Source: Brachycybe producta
Lineage: Eukaryota; Arthropoda; Diplopoda; Playtdesmida; Andrognathidae
Direction of reading: 5' to 3'
Assembly (NCBI GenBank): GCA_036925085.1
Contig: JAUPFP010000010.1
Span: 989,501-1,053,500 of the forward strand
Length of the DNA stretch: 64,000 nucleotides
The translations under genes were made by a program, and so were the position numbers. Of the stretch, positions 45,291 through 57,714 are shown one piece after another. Numbering within the stretch: the stretch's first letter is position 1; each line of letters begins with the position of its first letter. Below the pieces are notes generated by a model. That model had not been told where the DNA came from. It ran no database searches and saw only the letters and a list, made by a program, of their open reading frames with translations.

Positions 45291-45994
45291 AGTGTGTCTC
45301 TTAATTTTCCTACTTTACGTAACCTTTCTTAGAAAACTGTCTGAAACCAACACTTGATTTATGACAGAAACACATTTAAACGTGATCCACCCTGCTACAG
45401 GTAAGAAAATCTTAAGACAATTAAATTCGTATATAATTAATTTCAATTAATTATTTCTTTCTCTTTAAAACAAAAAAATAAAATTGCGTTTGTCCTTCAA
45501 GCGAATCAAGCAGGTAATTAATTCCACTTTGAACATCCTTATACATCTTTTTTTTTTAAATAAAATAAAACTTTTCAGCCTTGACCAACTCTTAACTCAT
45601 CAAAAAACGAATAACGTTGAAGAAGAAACTGCAATATTTACAATAAGAATGTAACCAACAGAAGAAAAAAAAAAATTCCCGTGAAAAGGATGTGTAATTT
45701 TGTCATGAACTAACAATCTAAGAATGTGATCAAAGTGAGAGAAACAAAAAAAAAATAGCTAAAAATACGTGGTTTTAAGAGACAAACAGGTTCTAAAAGG
45801 AGGCCCACAGGAACAAAAGGATAATGTAAATTTATTATAAGCAAAAAAAAAAAAAAACACACCTCATCTTAACAAAAAAAAAATGGAAAATCCCAAAGAA
45901 AAAAAAAAACTGCTTCCTTTTATGGAAAAAGTCAACAACGAACAGTAAAAAATATTATTTCATTAGAAAGTCTAATTCTTCTAAGTCTCTGTCT
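45291..45994. other. intergenic sequence
   Basis: AT-rich with many poly-A runs. Nothing was recognised. Confidence 0.4.
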
Positions 45995-46265
45995 CAGTGA
46001 TTCCCAACCAAGCCTGTCCCAGGTCCGGGATTCCGCGAGAATTTGCAAAAGCTTTCGAAAAATAGTAAATAGAAATAAGTCAAATAAATACCCTTGTAAT
46101 ATTTTATTCAAAAGTATGAGTTAATTATTATTTATTAACTCTACTGTGCTTTACACGTCTATTTTCTAATTTACACCTGTCGCACCTAATATGTACCAGG
46201 CCAAATAGGGATTCCACGAGATTTTATAAATTATTTCAAAGGGTTCATCAACAAACAAAAAAAAA
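45995..46265. mobile_element. hAT-like remnant
   Basis: CAGTGATTCCCAACC at the left border is a typical hAT terminus. Inside are GGGATTCCGCGAGAATTT and, about 180 bp on, AGGGATTCCACGAGATTTTA, a repeated internal word. The right terminus is not resolved. Confidence 0.45.
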
Positions 46266-46349
46266 AGGTTTAGTAGAATCACTGCGAGTCTATTTTCATG
46301 TAGGTCCTACTTTAGACATGGTAAGGGCACGCTACAGCAAGGTATACAA

Positions 46350-46545
46350 CTTCAGTGTTGGAAAGTAATTTCCCAAAAGTAATGAATTACTGTAATTAAA
46401 TTACTTTTTAAACTAATTAGTACTTCAATGATGAATGATGTCACATTCTTCATCTGTCATCTGATTTGTAAATGGGATGTAATTCTAAAAATGCTTTGAA
46501 AAAGAAAAGAGTAATTGTAATTAATTTCTTTTCCAGAACTGTCTC
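46350..46545. repeat. GTAATTA-rich dispersed repeat, copy 2
   Basis: AGTGTTGGAAAGTAATTTCC, AAAGTAATGAATTACTG and GTAATTGTAATTAATTTC resemble 21182-21345. ATTACTGTAAT is locally palindromic. Confidence 0.45.
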
Positions 46546-48083
46546 TGTCTTTCTGGAACGCTGGACGTCATATTGTTCTACAAACCATTAGTTTAGTTTA
46601 CTAATATAGCAAATACATTTAACCAATTATACTGCTGGTAAAAAGACCTTAGGCCAGGAATATAAGAAACCATAAAACAGATATTTCAGATATCAAATCA
46701 GGAATGAAACCCAAACCTCCTTTTTTTTGGGTGGCAAAATTTAAATGAATGTTATCAGTATTTTTCAAAACTATCTTAACATTTACAATTTTTATGCTTT
46801 AATAATTGTTGTGCTGTTTTTCCTGTAAAATTCATTAGGAAATTAAATATAAGCCTATTTTACATCATTTAAGTCAACATAAAAATTAACTTGAATCAAA
46901 TTTTTGTATTTCATTGGAATTTAAACCTGAATATCGACCAAAGATAAAAATGTTACACAAAATTAATATAAAATTAACAGGCCTACGTAATAAATAAATA
47001 AATGCTAATAAAAAAAAATGGGAGAAAAAATTGAAAGATTTTAAGCCAGAATTGTTATAGTTAATGTTACACAGACATTGGCGCCACCTATTAGCAATAA
47101 AGGACTATATAATCTAACATGTCAGCATTTTCAAAGGAGCAATTTCGTTATATGGTTGGAAAACTTGTATAAGAAGCGTCATACAAGGTTGCCCAATTAT
47201 AGCCACCCAAATCTAAACCAAGACCACCACTGTATGTTTACAGCATTACAATTAAAGAAAGAATAATGCGCATGCGCAACCACTTTACCATTATTTCCGA
47301 ATGTGCTCTGTTTTTTTTTCTTTCTAATCATAGAACACAAACTTGCTGTTTGTTTCTATACTGGTGCCATAATAGTACTAATACAGAATAAAGGGTTCTT
47401 CTAGAATTGAAACAGGGCAACATGCAAATTAGGCAATTAGGCACATAAGAAATAAAATAAAATCCTTACAGTTTCTAAATAATAAAAATTTAATTGATTT
47501 CAAACATTTGCCTGTTTATTTTTTTTTTAAATAATTGTTTTTGTGACAATATTGTTTGCAAAACTAATTTCAAGTATGTTTCTTTTGTAAGTGATTGATT
47601 GACATTTCTGACTATAGCCCCATAATTTCAATAATTGATATATAATTAGATTCAGTTTTTTTTTTAGAAAATTAGCCTCTAAACCTAGGTTCTTTTTTTT
47701 TTGTACATCTATATATACTAAGCAGTCCCAGGTTTCCAGAACTCCACTGTATGAGCCTGTATATCCTGTAATTACTAATTATACAGTACATATATAGGGG
47801 TATATGTGTTTTGTCTGTATATCTGGTATCATGTTACAGTATATATGAGTTAGGTTTGAAATTAAGTTACAGGCTGAGGCGGGGCTGTTTTTGAACTAAA
47901 AAAAAAATCCCAAGGAAAACTACTTTTGCTTCTTTTTTAAAGCATATTTTGTTATTTTTTCCCTCCTTATGCAACGGACACAAGAAAAAGGGAGGTCATT
48001 TTCAATGTGAAAAAAAAGACAAATCAGTTATTTTTTTTTAAAAAAAAAAAGTGTTGAAACACTCTCTCTCTCTCTCTCAAACA
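46546..48083. other. 5' flank of the candidate exon at 48084
   Basis: AT-rich, with one GCGCATGCGC palindrome (47268-47277), the core of the NRF-1 site found in many animal promoters, about 800 bp before the exon. A (TC)n tract (48062-48078) immediately precedes the exon start. Direct evidence for transcription is lacking. Confidence 0.35.
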
Positions 48084-48296
48084 ATGTCTACAGAAACACT
48101 GAAAATGTCAGACAGTACTAATAATGCTACAGTGTGTTCAGAAGTTCCACATGAGGCTGACATTTGTGAAAAGGGTGGTGAGCCTGAGGAAGAGGAGCCT
48201 GAGGAGCTGGGGCAGGAGGAGGAAGAGGAGGAGAAGAATAGAACCCAGGAGCCATTAAACTTTCAACAATTTTCACCCACTACAACTACTACTAGG
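48084..48296 (+). CDS. candidate first coding exon, acidic N-terminus
   Basis: Seventy-one codons from an ATG with A at -3 (AACAATGTC) to AGG followed by the splice donor GTAAAA, an exact phase-0 end. The predicted peptide starts MSTETLKMSDSTNNATVC, has a Glu-rich segment (residues 33-50) and ends LNFQQFSPTTTTTR. Composition is markedly less AT-rich than its surroundings, with mixed GAG/GAA, CCT/CCA and ACT/ACC use rather than a pure microsatellite. The continuation after GTAAAA becomes poly-T and hydrophobic, consistent with intron. I do not recognise the protein and found no second exon in the window. The alternative is a chance open segment over a GAG-rich repeat. Confidence 0.42.
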
Positions 48297-49358
48297 GTAA
48301 AATTCAAATTCAGCCTTTTATTTTTTTTTTTTTACAATAACTGGGTCAAAAGTTTGTTATTTCAAAGGAGGTTATTTCAGCATTAGTTATAAACAAAAGC
48401 CTACTATTTGTGGTCGAGAAACAAAAGTTTTGTTTTTATTAGAAAAGTCCAACAAACAAAAAAACCCCTTAACTACATTTCAGATCCGTTTACACGTATC
48501 TAGTTTAACAAAATTAAATGTAAGTTTATCTGACTCAAATATAAAATCGAATTGGACATCGGAATTCAATTTATATGAAAAGTAAACTAAAATAAGCCTA
48601 TTTGCTATTATTTGTATTGAAGTACAATTTAGTAGGTCATCCGTGAACACTGAACAATGGACATTGAAAATGAAAACTCGTCTGTTAGATGGCGCCAGCT
48701 GCACCAACAAGCTCCCAGCACAAGTTTCAAAATTTACTTTCTAAATAGGAAAAAACGCAGCAATCGATGCAGTTTGTCCTAATGTTGTGGAGAAAAGAAG
48801 ATGCAATTTGCTTATATTATACAAGATTCAATTTGATGAGTTTTTGTGTCTGGATCTTAAATAATACTAACAATCAAAAACAAAAGAATAATTTGCATTT
48901 ACATTATATATGTATAAAATTGCAGGAGGGAGGGGACCTAGTATAAATAATTTAGCAAATGCAAATTTTAAATTAAATTTTAAAAGAGAAAAACCACCTC
49001 AGACCTAAGGGATAGAGATAGACTAGAAGAAAGAAGAAAGAAAAAAAAACGAAACAATATCGATTTGCTCAGGATTTTAAGTGTTCATATAGAAAACATA
49101 AATTGTGAGTGTGTGTTATGATAAAAATGGTCAACATCTGGAAAAAGTCTCGTGAGATTTTAACCACTGAACAGACCATAATTTCTTTTACAAGTTACAC
49201 AATTTCGTCTAACCTAAAACACAAACTCAAATTGCACATTTCATAGAGACACCCCCAAATGTAATCTCTAATAATTATAAATTACAACAAGACCCATTTA
49301 TACAAGGTGTTAAGAAAATGGAGCTCTTATCTTTTGCTTTAAATGGGCCATATTTTAT
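48297..49358. other. possible intron or intergenic sequence
   Basis: AT-rich. AGATGGCGCCAGCTGC at about 48688-48703 is the only GC-rich word. No acceptor-plus-coding exon was recognised. Confidence 0.35.
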
Positions 49359-49366
49359 TATATGGA

Positions 49367-49527
49367 CAGGGCCGGATTAAGCCAAGAAGGGCCTCTAGGC
49401 TTTTTTTTTTGGGGTGCTTGTGCCCCCGTCACCTAATTAAACTTTTTTTTTAACTAATTTAACTTTTGCACGGGCCCCTCCCTCAAGAGCCCTGGCCTGC
49501 TTAGCCTAATGGATAATTCGGCCCCTG
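49367..49527. mobile_element. hAT MITE with perfect 8-bp target duplication
   Basis: TIRs CAGGGCCGGATTAAGCC and (reverse complement of the right end) CAGGGGCCGAATTATCC bound a 161-bp non-coding element. It is flanked by identical TATATGGA at 49359-49366 and 49528-49535. Eight-bp duplications and CAGGG-type termini are diagnostic of hAT elements. Confidence 0.9.
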
Positions 49528-49657
49528 TATATGGAACAACATTAGCCTACTATATGGTTCTGACAAATTGTTTTTCATGATAAGGTTATCGTAAATCCAT
49601 ATGTGAAGGTCTTTATTTTGCAAACATTTCAATGTTTGTAAAACTAACCTCTAGTTT

Positions 49658-49876
49658 AAAGCTGCGATCATATTCGGTAATATTTATAGCAAGAATAATT
49701 GCAATGTGTACTTAGAATAATTACAATTGTCAATTAGATTATTCCAAAACTTGCAATAGTTTCTTGCAGAAAATAATCAATCACCTTTATTTATTTTTTT
49801 TGCAAGAAACTGCACAACATTTGACTCATTTCTTGCAGTAAATCTTGCATTAAAAATAAAAAGTTTGATTGCTGCA
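49658..49876. mobile_element. short inverted-repeat element, family D copy 2
   Basis: The left end AAGCTGCGATCATATTCGG and the right end TTTGATTGCTGCAT are inverted. The interior has TTGCAAGAAACTGCACAAC and TTTGACTCATTTCTTGCA, as in 6833-7048. Confidence 0.6.
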
Positions 49877-50802
49877 TACGTAAACGATATTTTGCAATGG
49901 ATTCAAACTTTCAAGAAAAAACAAAAACAATTTTCTTTAAAAGGCTTAACAAAAATAAGATAGTAAGGTGAATTTACTAGTATAAGCTGAAAATTCAGAA
50001 TTATAAAACGAGCTGAAGCAGAAATATACTTTCAGCTTATTCTTGTCCTCTTGCCAGAAAGAAGCAAAACTGAAATTAAAACTCTTCTCAGCGGTCTATA
50101 GACACGGTCTCCCTCTCACGTATGTTTCATGCTGTACGGGGTCTGCAGACAGATCTGTAAGATAGAACCGTGTAGGTTGAAGACTATTATTTGCAGGTTA
50201 AAAGTGACAAGGGTTGCTGTGGTAAGCATTAAAAGCTGAGAAGAAGAAAAAAAAAAAAAACCCCTCCACACTCACGTTGAGCAAATCTGCGTCAGCACCT
50301 TCACCATCCAGCTCACTAATAAATGAACACATTTGGTAACTGTGACCTTTAGCATATATACGTCATTCTGTAATTCACCCTGTAGCTTTTTTTTATATAC
50401 ATTATATAATACAAAGTAAGTTCGTCCTCCTTCGTTGTATTGATGAAAACCTGAACACAACCTTACTATTAGCGTTGCAATTAAGCATCCCCCAAAAAGA
50501 ACCCACTCAAAAGAAAGAAAGGAAAACGATTTATCACGTTACATTATTAGTGTCGTCTATCAGCGCCAAGACTTTTCTTATTTTGTATTATACTTAAAAT
50601 TATATAACATGTAGTACCGTACCCGTATACATACACAAAAAAAGGCCACTCATAGCCAACAATTCACAAACCTTCTTTTATTTTTCAAACCAAACTGGCT
50701 TTAGAAGTCATTCATCAAAATGACTTGTTAAAAAAAAGGAAACTCAAACCAATATATCTCTTACAAGAGCCCCCCCCCCCCCTCCCCCTTTCATTTTATT
50801 AA
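49877..50802. other. intergenic sequence
   Basis: AT-rich with long poly-A runs and a poly-C run at about 50771-50788. No gene was recognised. Confidence 0.4.
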
Positions 50803-51135
50803 GGCGGTTTTTAAAGTGTAGAAGTCCCTCGAACTCTGGTTATTCTATTTTTCAAGAAGTAACATTAAGAGAAACTTGAAAGTGTCTTTTAGAAAACTAG
50901 AAGGGTAAGTAACTCAATCACTTAATGGTATTTTCATGGTGATATTTTTTTTTTTCTAAAATAAGCTTTTTATGTCACAGCTTGAAAATAACCCAACTTC
51001 GAAGCAGACGATATTTTTTTTTAAATTTACACTAAAAAAAGAAGTTTTATTTTAAAACATTATCAACATAAAAATGCTATTAAGTGACTGATATAGCATT
51101 CTAGTTTCTAACACTTTCAATAATAATTTAATCTT
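50803..51135. repeat. PAL1 fold-back copy 15
   Basis: The left arm AAGGCGGTTTTTAAAGTGTAG, CTCGAACTCTGGTTATTC, TTTTAGAAAACTAGAAGGGTA and AAAATAAGCTTTTTATG pairs with AAGTTTTATTTTAAAACATT and AGCATTCTAGTTTCTAAC. Confidence 0.75.
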
Positions 51136-51284
51136 TAACAACTTAAAAGAAATTTAAAAAAAAATTCCTTTGACACATAGCTTGAACCTATGCAAACAGT
51201 GATTGCCACTCTTCAGGGGCCAATTATGTTTCGAATGTTTAAATTACTTAGTAATAGCCTCTCTCACTATTGGTAGCAGTTGAT

Positions 51285-51354
<70 letters not shown>

Positions 51355-51711
51355 TATTATATTATTAATAATATTAATAAGTAATTATATATCATAAAGT
51401 GAACCTAATCATGTGTGTAAATAAGACTAATATATCGCACCATGGGTCTACTCTAAATTTTTACAAATTATATTACGATTACATTAACTATTATACACAC
51501 TTGCGTGTATGTGTTTAATGTCACTTAATATGTGTGCATGAAGTGAAGTTTGTTGCAATTGATATTCTTATAATATATATTTAAATAGACATAGCATAAC
51601 CAATAGCTAATTCTGTCAGATCAATAGAGCGGCTACGTCATTCACATTGTAGCAGAAACACACATTAGCAAGATTTCATTAATTTAAGTAACGCAAAGTT
51701 TATATTTATAT

Positions 51712-51760
<49 letters not shown>

Positions 51761-52478
51761 AGAATGAATATGTTAACACTGGGATTGATGCCAAACTCAT
51801 TTTCTACGAGAAAGAGAGAAGAAAAAAAGACTAATTGAGATTCTACGCACAAAAGGTGGTTAAAATGAAATTCAACATTGAATTTGTTGTCTATTTTCAA
51901 ATAAGGTGTGTCTCTCATTCATATTAGTTCATTATATTCAAATTTATGTAACACATGTGTCCAAAAAAACACAATCAGCAAATTGTAATCGATGTAAACT
52001 TTGCAACAACAACAAAAAAAGCAGAGGGATGGAGAGAGTGGAGGTTGGAGGGTGGAAGAACGGACATATATGTGTGTGTGTATTGTGCGGGGCCTGTTGC
52101 TATAAAATATTTTCAATTGATTTTTGTCAGAAAAAGAGAGAGAGAAAATTATAATGAAATATTGACCTGTTTATCGAAATCAATAAATATGAACATGTTT
52201 TTACCAATAATATATGAATGTTATTATCACGATAAGAGGGGAAGTTACAAACGTTCATCATCATTGGTTAGAAATGACCATCTGGTTTGTGTCCTTGGAC
52301 ATTTCTTTTATTTTTAATATCAAAATATATACAGACATATAGGCCTAAATAGAAAGCGCACACACAAAAGTGAAGTCAGTTAGTTTGAATATACAAGAAA
52401 AAGGGAGTGACTTCACATCTATAATATTGATATTTGGATTTAGAATACATAAGTACAATATATATATATATAAGAGAA
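51136..52478. repeat. intergenic sequence with long (TA)n and (TG)n
   Basis: (TA)n of about 66 bp at 51285-51350 and (TG)n of about 43 bp at 51717-51759. A GAGAGA patch lies near 52133-52146. The rest is AT-rich and shows no gene. Confidence 0.8.
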
Positions 52479-52782
52479 CAGTGATTCCCAAAGTGTGTGC
52501 TGCGGCACACTAACGTGCCATAAGTTTTTCTAAGTGTGCCGCGAAATTTTAGATTTTACATTGAATGCGTTAGTAGAATTTGATATTTTCAAATAAATTT
52601 TAACTTTATTGGAAAAAAAGCAAAATAAACAAAACTTTGTTATAAGTTTATTACTCGTACATACAAAACCAATGGTTTTCAAAAGGGGTTTCCTGTGGCT
52701 CACCAGTGTGCCGTCAGTTCTGCTAAGTGTGCCACAATTTCTCTAGATAAAAAAAAAACATACTGTGCCATTGAGAACCACT
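52479..52782 (+). mobile_element. two hAT-like GTGTGCC elements
   Basis: CAGTGATTCCCAAAGTGTGT with GTGTGCCGCG (52479-52560), and CAATGGTTTTCAAAAGGG with GTGTGCCGTC and the right end ATTGAGAACCACTC (52669-52782). Both carry the CAGTGGTTCTCAAA-type hAT terminus and a TAAGTGTGCC word. They may be two elements or one with internal duplication. Confidence 0.6.
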
Positions 52783-54729
52783 CATATAGAGAAATAGAGG
52801 TGGGAACCACATAAAACACAACAGAACACACCACAACCAGACAATACCTCCCTTTATATCTCTCTTTTTGTGGGTTTGTATTTATGTGTGCGGCCTACCA
52901 ATAATAAAAGTAGTAGAAGAAGAAGAAGAAGAGCAACAATAGATAAATCGACAGAGGTTTGTTGGAAAAGTTTCAGGCGTTCGTGACGTCATTTAGATGT
53001 CTATTTATTCAGAGCACCTCACACACACACACAGCACACAGAAAGAAAGAGAGAGAGAGGGAGAGAGAGAGAGAGAAAGAGAGAAACCTGAAAAAAGGAG
53101 AGAAAGAAAAGGAGAAAACCGATTTTTTTTTGTTCCTCCCACCCAATCCACCTTCCAAATGCTTTTCACTGTTGAAAGATCAGAACCGAGATCAGTTTCA
53201 AAGGACACAGTCGACTGTAGCTATTTCTCTTCCTTTAGAAAATTACACAACAAGACTTTCTCACGACAGGCAATGCGGCTGAGCAAACTGAGAGACCAGA
53301 AAGTTCATCAACATTTGTCGTTCACCTTCTTCTTGTGTGTGTCTATGTGTGTCATAAAGTATATTATAATATATAAATTTTATTGAGATCATCATCATCA
53401 TCTGAGACACACACACAACTACAGCAACAATGACCAAATACGACATGTATTGCGCCCAGGTGAGCTCAAAACTGAAAGTGTGCACTCACTTTCCTTCTCT
53501 CCTACTTCTTTAGAACGTAGTCCTAACTAGAAAAAAAAACTATACATTAAAGTGTCATTTTAAAAAAAAAAAACTATCACTACTAACCACCTCATTTGCA
53601 TATCTTTTTTTTTTTTTGCTTCATCTCATTCATCTCTCTGTCCATCAATAACAACAGATCGAAGGAGAGAAAAAAACCGGAACAATTTCTTTAGATTTTG
53701 TAACCAATAATTACAATTCATCACTTATTTATACCAAAAAAAAAATAACCGTACAAAAAAAGTTAAGTAACTTTTCAATGAAGTATTGACGTGCAAAACT
53801 CATGAAATACGAATTGCACGGGAAAAAAAAATAAATAACAAAGAAATGTTTACAAAAGTGATGGTGGTAATTTAAGTTTCGCGTGTATGTTTTTCTTATT
53901 GCTGACTGACTGACACATTAAAGACATTTTTACGTGAAAGAATTGGGGGAAACAAAAAAACATTGGCATTTTTTTTTTATTTTGAATGTCCACCAATTTA
54001 TTTGGTCATCAACAAACTGAATGGAACTCAGCAAAGAGAAAGAGAGACCGAAAGAGAAGAAAAAGCCTTTCTACCTTTTAGTGCAAATTACATTTGAATG
54101 TGAATGTGTGTTATGATGTGATGTTGTCTGACATTGTTAAAAGAACCTGTCAATGCTAAAATAAGTACTAAAAGACAAGAGACTACACACCTCAGAGTTA
54201 CTACATGTAGTAGCTGTCAACCAAATGTCCTATTATATCACACACAAACACACACACAAAAAAACCCTTTGCATAAGTACAAAGACAAGATCGAATATGG
54301 AAGAAAGACAGAAAGAAAAAAAAAAACTAAACCTCGAAATGACACTTTAAATCGTTCCTGAAGCAAGAAAGAAAAAAAAAAAGAGACAAATTTTGCATCT
54401 TAGCCAACAAAAAAAAATCAGTTGTTTGTTAAGTGCTTATTAAGTGACTGTGTGTGTGTGTGTGTGTGTGTTTGTATGTGAAACGTAACTAATTAACACT
54501 GTCTCTACAGGAATAATGCGCCACAGTTTCAAGGTAGGAAAGACCAAACTAATTAGCATAATATGTATATTACTCATATAATAACATCAGAAAGAGAGAG
54601 AGAAATAATAAGAAGAAATTACGAAATTGAAGTCAAGGTAAACACAATTCGATTGCAACAAAGTCATTTTCAAACAAATGCAAATATTAGAATTGCAATG
54701 TCTCGTGTCTCGTATTATTCAATAGATAC
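52783..54729. repeat. intergenic sequence with (GA)n and (TG)n
   Basis: A near-continuous (GA)n block at about 53041-53087, preceded by (AC)n, and (TG)n at about 54448-54470. Open frames across these tracts read Arg-Glu or Ser-Leu repeats and are not credible genes. Confidence 0.7.
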
Positions 54730-54863
54730 TACTACTCCTACTAATGCAACTACTACTACTCCTACTAATGCAACAACAACAGCTACTACCACTACTACTA
54801 CTACTACTGCTACCACTACCACTACCACAACTACTCTTACTAATACTAATACTGCTACTATCA

Positions 54864-54941
<78 letters not shown>

Positions 54942-54945
54942 TTAC
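54730..54945. repeat. (ACT/ACC)n trinucleotide array, about 215 bp
   Basis: Variant ACT, ACC, GCT and AAT units are followed by about 28 pure ACT units. Frames give poly-Thr or poly-Leu. Confidence 0.95.
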
Positions 54946-55401
54946 ACTACTACAGCTGTTGCCAATACAAGCACATTACAGTGACACATAATGTAACCAT
55001 AACGACATTTCTATTGTCCCGTGCATTTCCACACAAAACACACACCTATACGTGTTTAAAAAAAAAAGAACTGAAAAGGAGGAAATAGAACCCACCCATT
55101 GTGACAATGGAATTTTCCTAATTACACTCGTAAAACCATCGATCACATCGATGACATTTTCAATAACGTATACAAAAATGTAACACACTTTTGACAAGTT
55201 AGTTTTTTCTAGAAATTTTGTATACAATGTTTTTATACAATGCAATAGAATACAGAAAAAATTTCAAAATGCAAAGGGGGAAAAAAAAAACTTAACATCT
55301 AAAAACTAATTATGATCACTTTCACTTCGTTGTTAGAAATTAGAAAAAAATATTTCTTAAACCTCATAAAAAAAACACTTCATGTTTATCACCAACATCT
55401 A

Positions 55402-56327
55402 AAGCCATGGTTCCACTTGGAGACTTAGTCACTGCAAATACAAAGTCGTGAATGTGTAGAGCAGTAGTGATTCCCAAAGGGTGTGCCGTGAGTTTTGCTA
55501 CGTGTGCCGCGATTTCTCAAGGCAAAAAATACTGTGTACCATGAGCCATAAAAAAGGTTGGAAACCACTGGCTGTAGAGACTAGTTGCCAACTTACAACA
55601 GACTTTTGTTAAGGCCTGGTTCCACTTGGTTAGAAGTTACTGTAGTCATGCGTGACGTTTATGCGTGCCTTCAACACACCCAAGCATAATGTTGAGGTTT
55701 TTTTTTTACATCTGTTAACACGTGACATGAGGCTCAGTTCAGGCGTTTAACATAAACGTTTTTGTTTTAAGTTTTTTTTACTAGCAGCTGGGGCGCCCCA
55801 TTCATGACTATTTGCAGTGACTAGTAGCTTAGTTTAACCAGGCTTTTCAATGTCTTCTGTGATGCATCGTAGAAGACTTACCAATCATCAGCAATTACAA
55901 ACGTTCCATAAAGCACCATGTGTATTCATGAAAGATGCTGGTCCCTTAGCTAACTGCTCATTGGTTAGCCATTAGTAACTCAAAATAATATGGAGGTGTC
56001 CTTCAAGAATTTAGGTCACCAACAAGTCACATCCTCGTGACAGAATGTCCACAAGCTACGGCAGATATGATGACTGGAATAAAACAAGTCATGCGTACAC
56101 TTTACATTCTGGGGAGAGGGCTGCGCAGACCCAGGAGGGCTGTGCCCCCCAGAACCCTTGCTACAACCCTTCATTTAATGCTCCTCTTTCATTCATGTGC
56201 GTATTTTTCTGTGTGGGCATTTTTCCGTGGGCGTATTTATGACAGTGGGGTTTTTTTCTGTACGCAATTTTCGTGTAGGCTTTTTTATGTGCCGTTTTTT
56301 TTTGGTCACCAAGTGGAACCAGGGTTT
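55402..56327. mobile_element. 926-bp TIR DNA transposon, non-autonomous
   Basis: The left end AAAGCCATGGTTCCACTTGG and the reverse complement of the right end (AAACCCTGGTTCCACTTGG) form the TIR, followed by AGAC/TGAC. Flanks AACATCT and AACATTT are a near 7-bp duplication. A further internal GGCCTGGTTCCACTTGG at about 55615 suggests a nested or duplicated end. Plus-strand open frames near 56037-56402 lack transposase motifs. It contains a hAT element (55462-55571). Confidence 0.7.
55462..55571 (+). mobile_element. hAT MITE nested in the 55.4-kb element
   Basis: CAGTAGTGATTCCCAAAG and TTGGAAACCACTG are the termini. Internal GTGTGCCGTGAGTTTTGC and GTGTGCCGCG match the 52.5-kb elements. Flanks GTGTAGAG (55454-55461) and CTGTAGAG (55572-55579) are a 7/8 target-duplication match. 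Confidence 0.75.
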
Positions 56328-57714
56328 AACATTTGTAATGTACGAAAAATGTTGAGACGGAAACGAATATTGACGGTCAACATCTGCTCTAATAAATGTT
56401 GACATAATGAATGGAAAAGAAAAACCTCATGGTTTTAAGTTGTCCCCCCCCCCTTCTCCAATGAGATGATACACTTGCAACCATTTTTTTTTTGTTAACC
56501 TAATATTTTCAGAAATAACAGTAAACAAACCATGTCTCAAAGGGAGAGAGGGAGAGAGAGAGAGAGAGAGATGGAAGAAAGTTTCATGAACATAAATACT
56601 TGTCACTATTGGATCACCTTAACCTGAATTCTATTTAAATGTTCTAACTAACTCATGAAAGCTTCTGGAATATATCTTTTCTAGAATTAACGTCAGATTT
56701 TCATAAACAAATTCGAAAGGAAGCACAAATATATATAAAAAAAACTTCAGAAGAGTTTACAAATTTTCCAAACACCATAAAATTGCACTTGTGCAAGCTT
56801 TTGAAAACATACACGCACAGTTTTCTCAGGTGTTTTTGCTAATGAAATTGAGTCCCTTATTTACGTTTTCTACTACAAGTCAAGAATAAATTATGCATTT
56901 GTTTTGTTTTTACTTTCTGAATTTAGAGAATCAAATCAACTTCAAACTCGACTGCAGTTTGTTTGAATCTAACTAAATTTGTTGCGTGTCTTAAGTTAAA
57001 AAAAATACACTAATAGAATTTCTAATATCATCCACAAGACTCGTCTAAAATAAGCTTTTTCATAAGAAGTGTTATTTTATTTTGTAATATTCTTAGCAAC
57101 AGCTGTGTTTTCTGTCCACAAATCTTCAAACCGGATGTAGTGTGCTATAATCCATGCGCATACAGTATGTTCTCTGTACAATGATAATCTTATATACAAA
57201 AATTAATCTTCTGTGTTTATGTACGAAGAGGAGGAGGAGGAGGATGTGTTGGGCAAGACAATTCCCAACATTAGGAAAAAGTAATCTGAATGTAATATCT
57301 TTTTTAGACTACCTTATCACGCAAATGCCTCATGAAATGTTTTTATTTCCTGAAAAAACAACATCACGTTCATAGGAATTCAATTCATTTCAATGGGGCC
57401 GAGACTTGGCATTCTTGTTTCTCAACTAAATATCACTTTGACATGGAACAGTAATACAAGTTGAACATTTTTTTTTGAAGAAAAAAAAAAACTGTTGTGT
57501 CAATCAGTCGCACCTACAAGTAAACAGTAGTAAATACAAATGTTATGCATGTTTCCCATCAGCAAAATTCAAATGAGGCAGGTTTAACTCTCTCCAAAGA
57601 TTTCCAGTTGGAATAAACATATAACAAAAGTAGTAAACAAAGCCAAATCAAAGGCTGAGGTTTGGTGCAACGGCCATTAAAATGTGTGCAGAAAATGTAA
57701 AAGAGGTCTGTTAT
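56328..57714. other. intergenic sequence
   Basis: AT-rich with a poly-C run (about 56443-56453) and (GA)n (about 56546-56571). No gene was recognised. Confidence 0.45.

Noticed and set aside
48688..48703. CTCF-like site AGATGGCGCC
   Set aside because: One short partial match in 64 kb is expected by chance and no other evidence supports it.
52959..53386. Arg-Glu-rich frames of 107 and 129 codons
   Set aside because: They cover the (GA)n and (AC)n tracts. No domain-like sequence and no conserved start.
54563..54991. Thr-rich open frame of 142 codons
   Set aside because: Produced by the (ACT)n microsatellite. All frames are open and read homopolymers.
56037..56402. A 121-codon frame as transposase
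   Set aside because: It runs over the right TIR of the 55.4-kb element and has no catalytic motif.
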